A stretch of DNA of 64,000 nt. Source: Candidatus Obscuribacterales bacterium (GTDB taxonomy: Bacteria > Cyanobacteriota > Vampirovibrionia > Obscuribacterales > Obscuribacteraceae). The stretch lies in NCBI GenBank assembly GCA_019747875.1, contig JAIEQI010000010.1, positions 1 through 64,000 of the forward strand, read 5' to 3'. A program made the translations under genes and the position numbers. The notes beneath the pieces are model-generated. The model saw nothing but the letters and a program-made list of their open reading frames with translations. It did no database searches and was not told the origin of the DNA. Positions within the stretch are counted from its first letter, which is position 1, and every line of letters starts with the position of its first letter. Shown here piece after piece: positions 25,495 to 33,400 of the stretch.

Positions 25495-25617
25495 TTCAAG
25501 TGCATGACAAGCATGAACGCCCCGAGTGGTCGTAGTCGTGTCGTAATTCGGATGCCACCACTTTTGCACAAGCGCTTTTTTGGGGCAATTCACAGGTCAG
25601 CATTTCGTTGATATTCT
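25495..25617 (+). promoter_or_regulatory. upstream block of RNA repeat copy 4
   Basis: TTCAAGTGCATGACAAG, 42 variable bases, TGCCACCACTTTTGCA (from 25553), TTTTTTGGGGCAATTCACAG, then TATTCT at 25612-25617. TTCACA lies 17 bases before TATTCT, a good -35/-10 match shared with copies 6 and 8. Confidence 0.68.
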
Positions 25618-25623
25618 TATATG

Positions 25624-25834
25624 CATAAACGGTGAGCACTGAAACAAGTCAGTGCGTTGAGCCGAGGGGCGATGCGGAAACGGCAGGAATGCGCATTCCG
25701 GGAACATCAGCAGAGAGCCCGTTTAGTGTGAAGGATTGGCTGAAGCACTAAAAGATACTGAGCCTCCCGCAAGAGGCAGCCAAGCAAGTAGCTTAAACAC
25801 CATCGCGATTCAGTTCGGATGGTGTTTTTGTTTT
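25624..25834 (+). ncRNA. structured ncRNA of the repeat array, copy 4
   Basis: 211 bases, reference for the second subgroup. GCACTGA/TCAGTGC pairs fully around AACAAG. GGAATGCGCATTCC is a perfect palindrome. TTTAGTG (25722-25728) pairs with CACTAAA (25746-25752), where copies 1-3 have CTTAGTG/CACTAGG, so two positions covary. TTGGCTG (25736-25742), inside that loop, can pair with CAGCCAA (25777-25783) beyond it, a pseudoknot. GGGC/GCCC and GATG/CATC enclose the central hairpin. It ends in the shared terminator, just before the GNAT gene. Confidence 0.82.
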
Positions 25835-25878
25835 CTGCACATTTTTATCAATCGCCGCACAAAGACAAGGTTCTTTCC

Positions 25879-26886
25879 ATGCCAAATGCAGGCAACAACT
25901 ATTTCCTTTGCAGTGAACGGGTAGGCTTTCGCTGGTGGCAACCAGAAGACCTGGAGCTGGCAATGGACTTGTGGGGAAATGCGCAAGTTACACGTCTTTT
26001 CAACAAAGAACCGCTAACGGAAGCGCAGGTAGCTAGGCGGCTCACGCAAGAAATCGAAAGTGCAAAAAGATACCAGATCCAATACTGGCCAATTTACTGC
26101 TGCCGCGAGGATACCCATATTGGTTGTGCTGGCTTGCGTTACTATGCCGAAGGGATAGCTGAACTGGGAATACACCTCAAGCCAGAGTACTGGGGCCGCG
26201 GATTCGCTACGGAAGTAGGAAATCGTGTGATTCAACATGCGTTTGACAACGACTTGGCGAACGCGCTGTTTGCCGGACATCATCCGGAGAACAAAGCGTC
26301 GCGCAATGTCTTGATTAAGCTCGGGTTCCTGGGCATACCGGCACAGCTCTATGCACCTACAGATTTGTTTCATCCCTCTTACATGCTTTATCAGGATCCG
26401 CCAGAATGCAAAACGCGAATCGCAACTTCTAACGATGCGCGCGCCCTTGCAATTGTCCACTGCGGCTCCATCAATGAAACTTTTGGCGGCATACTTGACG
26501 ATTATGTCGAAGCCCGTTCGATCGATTATTGTGAGGAACGCTGGGAAGAACGTTTTGTGAGAAATTCAAGCACTACTCTTGCCCTCGTTCGCGGCGAGCA
26601 AATCGTTGGTTTCGCTTCAATAGCATCATCAGATGACGGCGGCACTGTCGGATTGCTGGAACGTATCTACCTTCATCCAAGAGTCTTGGGTTCAGGTCAC
26701 GGAAATACCCTTATCCATTGGTGCGAACAAACACTCAAGCCACGGGGAAAGAAAACTATTGAGTTATGGGTGTTCGAGGTCAACGCTCGTGCTCGCCATT
26801 TCTACGAAAAGCACGGATACAAGCCCGATGGCTGCAGCAAAGTGGACTTCGGCGCCCGCCTGTTACGGTATAGCAAAGTTCTATAA
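25879..26886 (+). CDS. double-domain GNAT acetyltransferase
   Basis: A 335-residue protein with two GNAT acetyl-CoA-dependent acetyltransferase domains. Residues ~10-165 are RimJ/RimL-like (GFRWWQPEDLELAMDLWG, then ELGIHLKPEYWGRGFATEVG and NKASRNVLIKLGF). Residues ~175-335 form a second domain (TRIATSNDARALAIVHCGS, then RIYLHPRVLGSGHGNTLI and NARARHFYEKHGY). Both carry the acetyl-CoA-binding R/Q-x-x-G-x-G/A-type loop. I chose the ATG at 25879, with AAGG eight bases upstream; the earlier in-frame start falls in the terminator of RNA copy 4. The substrate could be an amino group of a peptide or small molecule. It looks like cargo between two repeat copies. Confidence 0.85.
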   Translation: MPNAGNNYFLCSERVGFRWWQPEDLELAMDLWGNAQVTRLFNKEPLTEAQVARRLTQEIESAKRYQIQYWPIYCCREDTHIGCAGLRYYAEGIAELGIHLKPEYWGRGFATEVGNRVIQHAFDNDLANALFAGHHPENKASRNVLIKLGFLGIPAQLYAPTDLFHPSYMLYQDPPECKTRIATSNDARALAIVHCGSINETFGGILDDYVEARSIDYCEERWEERFVRNSSTTLALVRGEQIVGFASIASSDDGGTVGLLERIYLHPRVLGSGHGNTLIHWCEQTLKPRGKKTIELWVFEVNARARHFYEKHGYKPDGCSKVDFGARLLRYSKVL

Positions 26887-27095
26887 TTCTCGGCTCGATC
26901 AGTAAAAGCACTTTTGACATCCATAAAACGGTGCGCATTCCTATGCAATTCCGGATTAAGCGTAGTTAGTCAAAGATCGCTTGAATATCGAATTCTATCG
27001 AACATACACGTTGAAGATATCGCCAAAGCTACTTTGTCACCTGTCACCATATATAATATCGCCGATATTACTCCGAAAGTCGATTCTCAGCGCAC

Positions 27096-27219
27096 CCCGA
27101 GTGCATGACAAGCTGATTCTCATAAAACTGCATGCTGTATTGCGGATCTAATCCACCCATCTCATATTGCACAAATATATTCTGGGGGACTTCCAATGCT
27201 GCTAAACGCTTGGTATTCT
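27096..27219 (+). promoter_or_regulatory. upstream block of RNA repeat copy 5
   Basis: CCCGAGTGCATGACAAG leads the block. The TGCCACC position is degenerate (ATCCACCCA), followed by GGGGGACTTCCAA and TATTCT at 27214-27219, 108 bases after TGACAA. A TATATAATATC sequence about 56 bases before TGACAA is a second possible -10 box. Confidence 0.6.
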
Positions 27220-27225
27220 TATATG

Positions 27226-27435
27226 CATAAGCGGTGAGCACTGAACAAGTCAGTGCGTTGAGCCGAGGGGCAATGCGGAAACAGCAGGAATGCGCATTCC
27301 GGAAGCAGCAGCAGAAAGCCCGTTTAGTGTGAAGGATTGGCTGAAGCACTAAAAGATACTGAGCCTCCAGCAAGAGGCAGCCAAGCAAGTAGCATGAACA
27401 CCATCGCGATTCAGTTCGGATGGTGTTTTTGTTTT
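27226..27435 (+). ncRNA. structured ncRNA of the repeat array, copy 5
   Basis: 210 bases (one A missing in the first loop, CTGAACAAG). Subgroup features as in copy 4: TCAGTGC arm, GGAATGCGCATTCC, TTTAGTG/CACTAAA. Differences fall mostly in loops: CCAGCAA instead of CCCGCAA in the GCCTC hairpin. The GATG/CATC helix is weakened (AATG with CAGC), so this copy may be drifting. Terminator intact. Confidence 0.78.
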
Positions 27436-27458
27436 GGCGCTGACTAAAATCTCTGAGC

Positions 27459-27680
27459 TCAAAACTCGAACCACAATCCGTCCAAGTTCATTTCTACACC
27501 CGGATATTCGTCATCTGCTTCTTCGTAGCTGGAATCCTTTATGGCTTGTCCAATTGCAGCTGGCTTGAATGGACTGCTGGACTGGGAAGTTTCTTGTCGC
27601 AACAAATCAGACGCCTGGGTTTCTGCTGATTGCTCGTCAACTTTGCTTGGATACCCAATTTCTGAGAATCTATCAGTCAT
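27459..27680 (-). CDS. small acidic hypothetical protein
   Basis: A 73-residue acidic protein (SSYEEADDEYPGVEMNLDG near the C-terminus) with no membrane segment. AGAGGA lies six bases before the ATG, the main reason to accept it as a gene. It is convergent with RNA copy 5, stopping 23 bases after that terminator. No family recognised; it could be an adaptor or a small regulatory protein. Confidence 0.5.
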   Translation of the reverse strand: MTDRFSEIGYPSKVDEQSAETQASDLLRQETSQSSSPFKPAAIGQAIKDSSYEEADDEYPGVEMNLDGLWFEF

Positions 27681-28100
27681 CTTGTTCCTCTTGCTTAAAC
27701 AAAATCATCGAGTTCGATGATACGGAAGCATATGACTGGGAACATCTCATTGTCTTCCCCCCGATTTAGCAGGAAGTTAACCGACGCAAACAAAGACAAC
27801 AACGCAACAACGGCGAAGGTTATTTTCTGAGTGCGTCGTCGCTCATTTGCCTGATGAGACTGGAAACCTGTTTCTGATTGAGTATGTTCCTTTGGGTCGG
27901 CAAATATTGATACCGCATATAATATCGCCCGGTTCGATATAGCATTCAGAGTTGAAAAATTAAAGCGATCTATTGTCCTGCAGTTGGCAAGTTATTTGTA
28001 TATACTTTCAGCTCCATTATTATGCACATCAGGCATGTTTTGGATGTGATTTGGATATCTCTAACATATACAAGAAGTCGATAAGCCTCACCTTCGCTAG
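27681..28100. other. gene-free region before RNA copy 6
   Basis: About 420 bases without a supported gene. It is AT-rich near its right end, with TATATA at 27999-28004 and TATACA at 28067-28072 as possible -10 boxes. No repeat of the array is present here. Confidence 0.45.
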
Positions 28101-28225
28101 TTCGAGTGCCTGACAAGAAACCTGACTCCCATCTCCCTTCGCAGTTTTCGATATTCAGCATGCCACCACTTTTGCATGCGTTCTTTTTTGGGGCAATTCA
28201 CAGGTCTGAGTTTCGCTGGTATTCT
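28101..28225 (+). promoter_or_regulatory. upstream block of RNA repeat copy 6
   Basis: TTCGAGTGCCTGACAAG, 44 variable bases, TGCCACCACTTTTGCA (from 28161), TTTTTTGGGGCAATTCACAG, TATTCT at 28220-28225. TTCACA and TATTCT are spaced as in copies 4 and 8. TGACAA-to-TATTCT distance is 109. Confidence 0.68.
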
Positions 28226-28231
28226 TATATA

Positions 28232-28442
28232 CATAAACGGTGAGCACTGAAACAAGTCAGTGCGTTGAGCCGAGGGGCGATGCGGAAACGGCAGGAATGC
28301 GCATTCCGGGAACATCAGCAGAGAGCCCGTTTAGTGTGAAGGATTGGCTGAAGCACTAAAAGATACTGAGCCTCCCGCAAGAGGCAGCCAAGCAAGTAGC
28401 ATGAACACCATCGCGATTCAGTTCGGATGGTGTTTTTGTTTT
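28232..28442 (+). ncRNA. structured ncRNA of the repeat array, copy 6
   Basis: 211 bases, almost identical to copy 4 across the RNA while its upstream variable tract is quite different, which isolates the RNA as the conserved part. All helices, the pseudoknot arms and the terminator are intact. The nearby downstream genes run toward it on the other strand. Confidence 0.82.
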
Positions 28443-28609
28443 GGCGCCTCCAATCAAATTCAGCCGCAAGCCCATACAAGTAACAAAGGGATTCGGGCTA
28501 CAACTGGGAAGTATCGAGAACAAGATACCTACATCATGCGGTTCGATCGTAAACGTCACTGTTTTGCAGATCCGAATGAGATCCAATTTGAACAACACGA
28601 CGTCCGTGC

Positions 28610-29122
28610 CTATTCATTGCCCCGCCTTTGATCAAATGAGTATGCAGGGGACGGATTAATATGAACGTCAGCCGTGACACTCCTAGATCTCTGAAACGTA
28701 ATAGTTTCACTTCGGTTTACAGGATAGGAGATTCTCAAAGTTTTGCTATCCTCCCAAGCTAGTTGGAGTTTCACCGGACGCAAGATCGAGAAATCGAATG
28801 CGGGGATTCCTTGCCATGGAAATTTAGTTCGCGTGGGCGAAAAGTTGTTGGGATCAAACTTGTCAACTCTTGCGAGAATCTTCACGTGCCGCATTTGATC
28901 GAGTCCGTCGTCCTTCTCTGCAAATATGATGGCTTTCTTGTTTCCGTCCGGCGATATTTCCTCTCCAATTTGTATGTATTGACTCTTATGCGGGACGTAG
29001 TCCCAATTATGTTCCTGCTGATGAAGAGAAACAATGAAAAGCGCTGTGCCCGCGACGATGCCGGCTAGAAAACCCAACCATAGAAAGCCCGGGTGCAATG
29101 TACGAAACTTCGAAGTCAGCAT
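28610..29122 (-). CDS. membrane-anchored hypothetical protein, pair member 2
   Basis: A 170-residue protein with one N-terminal membrane segment (FLWLGFLAGIVAGTALFIVS) and an extracytoplasmic domain containing EEISPDGNKKAIIF and a C-terminal TFQRSRSVTADVHINP strand region. It shares the plan, though little sequence, with the preceding gene (four-base gap), where SPDLKHIAYLI takes the same place, so the two may be old duplicates. The SPDG-type motif recalls single blades of TolB/WD40-like propellers. Unknown function; both lie as cargo between RNA copies 6 and 8. Confidence 0.65.
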   Translation of the reverse strand: MLTSKFRTLHPGFLWLGFLAGIVAGTALFIVSLHQQEHNWDYVPHKSQYIQIGEEISPDGNKKAIIFAEKDDGLDQMRHVKILARVDKFDPNNFSPTRTKFPWQGIPAFDFSILRPVKLQLAWEDSKTLRISYPVNRSETITFQRSRSVTADVHINPSPAYSFDQRRGNE

Positions 29123-29126
29123 ACCT

Positions 29127-29585
29127 CTACCTCAACGAAGTGATAATAGGCACGGACTTAGCACCCTCGCTGCATCTCTGCCATACAGAGCACGGTCTAT
29201 CGTTGGGCAAAGAGTAGTTTATCTGCAATTTATTGTCAGGTGTCCACTGAAGCCCGCGAACGGATGCACCATCAAAATGATCGATTTCAAAAACTCTTGA
29301 TTTGCTTATCCGCGGATCAGCACTGCTAGTGGCCGGCTCAACTATGACCCAGCTGCCATGCTGGCCGAGAGCCGAGCCTTGGCTGTAGCTTATCAAGTAA
29401 GCAATGTGTTTCAAATCGGGCGATACCAGTGTTTTAGTTACCGTGCACCACCCAGTAATTAAAGGTGCGTACTGCTGCCAGAATACGCAGATGAGAATGC
29501 AAGTCACAAAGCCCGCTATGAGTCCGATTCCAAAAGAAGCCGACCATGATTTCCTGGGGTTGCCCTTCGCGCTTTCTGCCGTCAT
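29127..29585 (-). CDS. membrane-anchored hypothetical protein, pair member 1
   Basis: A 152-residue protein with a cytoplasmic start, one membrane segment (GIGLIAGFVTCILICVFW) and a small outside domain: TLVSPDLKHIAYLISYSQGS, then VRGLQWTPDNKLQINYSLP. Two cysteines near the end (PCSVWQRC) may form a disulphide. It is translated first of the pair and almost touches the next gene, so they are co-expressed. No family recognised. Confidence 0.65.
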   Translation of the reverse strand: MTAESAKGNPRKSWSASFGIGLIAGFVTCILICVFWQQYAPLITGWCTVTKTLVSPDLKHIAYLISYSQGSALGQHGSWVIVEPATSSADPRISKSRVFEIDHFDGASVRGLQWTPDNKLQINYSLPNDRPCSVWQRCSEGAKSVPIITSLR

Positions 29586-29727
29586 GTCTACTGATTTCGT
29601 ATCGAGGAATTTGTTAAGACCCTATTTAATCCTAGCATCAATCATGTATAGCTTGTCGGGGGTGAGATCATCCGTGGAAAAGTCGCACGAATGCGACTTC
29701 TGAAACGCTACTTCCTTGCCATCAGAG

Positions 29728-29793
29728 AGTGCGCATTCCGGAAACAGTAGAGAGCCCGTTTAGTGTAAAGGATTACCTGAAGCACAAAAAAGG
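29728..29793 (+). repeat. decayed fragment of the RNA repeat (copy 7)
   Basis: About 60 bases match the middle of the RNA, from TGCGCATTCCGG through GAGAGCCCGTTTAGTGT to CTGAAGCAC. The 3' helix arm (CACAAAA), the pseudoknot arm (TTACCTG for TTGGCTG), the terminator and the promoter block are lost. It lies between copies 6 and 8 and shows that copies can die. Confidence 0.75.
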
Positions 29794-30070
29794 ATGCAGT
29801 GCTCGGTGGGGGACCTTATCCGCCTCCTCCCAAAGACTTTCCATTTACCCAAAGAATCTCCGTGTCGCTACCGCGAAGACTTCCCTACGCTGAGCTTTGA
29901 TCGCGGAATGTACACCTGTTGCTCCAGCCTTAATTACGTCTATTCTTTGCCCTTTGCATTGTCAATTGTATGGGTACTCAATATCATTCAGACCTGTGAT
30001 CTATATAACTTTGACATGTCTCATATTTGTCTTGAATGAGAATATGGAAGAATCCTGTCCATGGGGGCAG

Positions 30071-30193
30071 CCCGAGCGCATGACAAGCTTGTCTCGCCGG
30101 AACAGTCGAACGGTATAGCATCACGGATGCCACCACTTTTGCATTCGATCTTTTTTTGGGGCAATTCACAGGTCAGAGTTTCGCTGGTATTCT
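30071..30193 (+). promoter_or_regulatory. upstream block of RNA repeat copy 8
   Basis: CCCGAGCGCATGACAAG, 42 variable bases, TGCCACCACTTTTGCA (from 30128), TTTTTTTGGGGCAATTCACA, TATTCT at 30188-30193; TTCACA is 17 bases from TATTCT. A TATATA box at 30002-30007, 78 bases before TGACAA, has counterparts before copies 3 and 4. Confidence 0.68.
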
Positions 30194-30199
30194 TATATG

Positions 30200-30409
30200 C
30201 ATAAACGGTGAGCACTGAAGCAAGTCAGTGCGTTGAGCCGAGGGGCGATGCGGAAACTGCAGGGATGCGCATTCCGGGAACATCAGCAGAGAGCCCGTTT
30301 AGTGTGAAGGATTGGCTGAAGCACTAAAAGATACTGAGCCTCCCGCAAGAGGCAGCCAAGCAAGTAGCTTAAACACCATCGCGATTCAGTTCGGATGGTG
30401 TTTTTGTTT
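30200..30409 (+). ncRNA. structured ncRNA of the repeat array, copy 8 (last)
   Basis: 210 bases. Mixed features: TTTAGTG/CACTAAA and TCAGTGC arms of the second subgroup, but GGGATGCGCATTCC (G-U pair) as in copies 1-3. Loop changes GAAGCAAG and GAAACTGC occur outside helices. The terminator is intact with a slightly shorter T-run. It ends 71 bases before the convergent M16-type peptidase gene. Confidence 0.82.
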
Positions 30410-30479
30410 CTTCAGGGTTTGAAAGAGCACTGGAACAAAGTGGATCCTGTTCTAGCCCGGAAGAATTTATAGTTACTGC

Positions 30480-33400
30480 TCAGATCCAGTAATCACGTCC
30501 ATAAAGTACATAGAGTTTGGTGCTCTTGGGTTTGATCGACTTCAAATACGTCTCGTACTGCTTCAATTGGTTGTCATCCCCAATAACCATATATACGCCA
30601 TCCTTGTCCTGCACGCTGTCCGTTGTCAGACCGGGAATAACTCGTGCGTACTGGGGTATCATTCGATCAAACAGTTTCTTTTCGAAATCCTTCTGCTTCC
30701 GAACTGCTAGCACGGCGCTGCGAAACTTACGCACCACTTCCGGTGGCTTGCCATCGACTATCGAGTCAGCAATATAGTCACCTCTTCCGATAAAGCTACC
30801 GTCTGCATAAGAGAAGAATGTTTGGGCCAGGGCATAGTCGGCCAAGGCTGGATCCATTTTGGTTTTGGCCTCTTCAGCCGCGGCCTTCAAACGCTCAACA
30901 ACGAACTTAATAGTTTGCGGCGCAGTAGGCGTTTTATCAGCGTAATATGCCAACCGATGGTCAACAGAGCATGAAACTCCATTTCCGTAAGCCAGACCTG
31001 CTGCCCAAGTTTGCATGAATAAGCTGTGCGCTCCTGCCCCTGCATACAGTTGGCTCGCTAAATAACGCAACAACGACTCGTCATCGAGCTGGGAGTATTT
31101 GATCGCATTTGTAGAGTTGGTAATTACACCTTGGCTCGTCTTCTCGTTGAAAAAAGCAAAGTACGCAGGTTCCGGTATTTGTTTGATTCCTTCACGCGCT
31201 ATCAATCGGTTAATAACGCGTTTAGTCGCAGGATACACAGGCTCCTTATGAGCTTTCCGCGGAAGCCCACTGATCATTTTTTCCAAAGCCGGCACCACTT
31301 TCACCTGCGAGTCCGTGGAACCAACGACAACAGTGCGGGCAGTATTTGCATTAACAAGAGCCTTGCGAATCTGTTCGAGCTTCCTCAACGTAGTCGCAGG
31401 AGGCACCTGCACATCTTGCATGATCTCACTGCACATTTGGTTCCAATCCCCGATTAGCGATGTATCAGGAATGTCTCTGAGGTCTTGCAAGAGATCGTTT
31501 ACCGCATCAGTTGCTAGTTGTTTTACTGAACCTTTCATCTTCTGAAATGTCGAATAAATCTTTTTGTTTGCAGTACTCAATCCTTTCCCATCTTGCTCTT
31601 GCATGGCACGCAGCACCGCATTTAGTTCCCTTCGATATCGAAGCTGCGAGTCTGGGCTCTTCGGAGCAGTAGCAGATACAGCCCTGGATGGAATTTTCCT
31701 TACAGTCTTTGATGCTACTTGCGTTTTTGACGGAGAAATTTCCAGCGATCTCATGAACGCGAGAAATGCACTCTTATCCTTCGCGTTGACGATTCCTTTC
31801 AACCTCCACAAAAGGCGGCGGACGTCGTGCGTTTTTGTCAGAAAACAATTTAGATGCATCCAAAGCGGATCACCTTGCCGTCTCACGCCTCCAGCAGGCT
31901 CGTTTGCCCAATTCTCTTCATATCCTGAATCTCTTGCCTTGCGAAGAGCGGTGAGCGAGTGCTGAGTCACATCAACGATTCTCTGCAAATTTGCCAGGCG
32001 CCAGTTCGGGCTTTCAAGGCATATTTTCATCCAGCGAATCGCGTTATTGGTTTCGACCGGACTGTTTCCTTCGCCACTGATGGCCAATTCGTATCGGTGC
32101 GTATCGGGATTGTTCTTGAAGTACGCGTAAACGTGGGATATTTCAACACGCCACCGATCAAGAACTTGTTCATAACTCAAGGCGCGACCGTTTTCAATTA
32201 GACCGGTGCGGTAAAGTAGTTGCGCGAGAAGGGGCAGATACTGGAGATCCTCCTCTGGAAGTTGAGGTACCCGCATTGCAAGCGTCACCGCCGAAATAGT
32301 CATATTGTCGAATGTGGAAGCCACCAGCGGAACACCATTCTTAAGTGTGCTCACTTTGAACTTGAGCTGGTCGTCCTGTGTCATGGGCGGATCGTCGATA
32401 AAGCGCATGCCTGTTGGGGTTTCTTTCTGAAGCTTCTCGAGGCACTGTGTTTCGTCATCGTAGTCTGCCTTGAATAGTGCTAGCGCCTTTTGCTCGTCCT
32501 CAGTCTTAAATTGTTGTTTGATCTGCTCGAGATGCTTTGCAATGCGCTGATTTTTCTCAGTCGTCTCCTTGTCTAAGAGTTCCGGATCTGGGCGAAGACT
32601 GGTGATCTGCGCAGGTGTGTCAATGAGGCGCCACTTCTGCAGGTACGCCGTCCAAATATTCCCCTTCTCTTTTAGTTTCTCACTGACGAATTCCAATTGA
32701 GGTTTCATTGTAAGCGAACGTTTAAAACCGCCGCTGCGTTCCAGCCACATCAGGTGTTCCATCCATGATCCACGCAAGTTTCTCGTACCAAAGCGAGGAG
32801 GTGTGTTTACAAATTCAGCATTACTGTCTTTAAGCTGCTTGAGACGACTGGCGAGGCGCTTGTTGAACTCATCTAACTCCTTCGAACCCGGCTTATACTC
32901 GGCGACTTTCTTCAATTCGGTTTGTACCAGCTTGCGCAGAACTTTGAGGTCCGCCTCATTAGCGTGTTTGCTCGGGACGTCGTAAATGGAAATGATGATT
33001 GGAAAACCAAGCTCGTCGCTCACACCACCTGACACTGAACTGGCACCATAGTTTAGGGTACGCGTTTTGCCGTCAACTAGGCATTTATACAGAGGAGTAG
33101 ATACATCACCTGCAAAATTCCCAAGAAACATTCCTAAAAGAAGATGTTCGGAAGGATCAATATCTAACTGAGGAACCCATGCGATATCAACGGGGACCGG
33201 TTTGTCCTTGTTTTTCTCAGGATAAGGAACGATCTCAATACGATCTGCGGGCAGAGGGCGCGCAGGAGGAAAGGCGGGCATCTCGCTTTGATCGAGTTGG
33301 GAAATAGGTACATCGTTGCTTTGCAATCGAGAAAGGATTGCATTGGTATTGGACAAAATAGTTCTCAGAGGAACATTTGACGGAAAGGTACATATCATCC

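Noticed and set aside
22442..25834. HEARO/omega-type guide RNA
   Set aside because: The variable tract plus scaffold layout is reminiscent, but no IscB/TnpB nuclease is in the window and I cannot match the consensus; kept only as an idea to test.
22313..30409. CRISPR array
   Set aside because: Repeats are ~330 bases with spacers of hundreds of bases; no cas genes are present.
22313..30409. Integron attC cassette array
   Set aside because: No integrase and no attC core-site symmetry; the repeats carry promoters and terminators instead.
22313..30409. IS element or MITE family
   Set aside because: No terminal inverted repeats or target-site duplications are visible and every copy has the same orientation.
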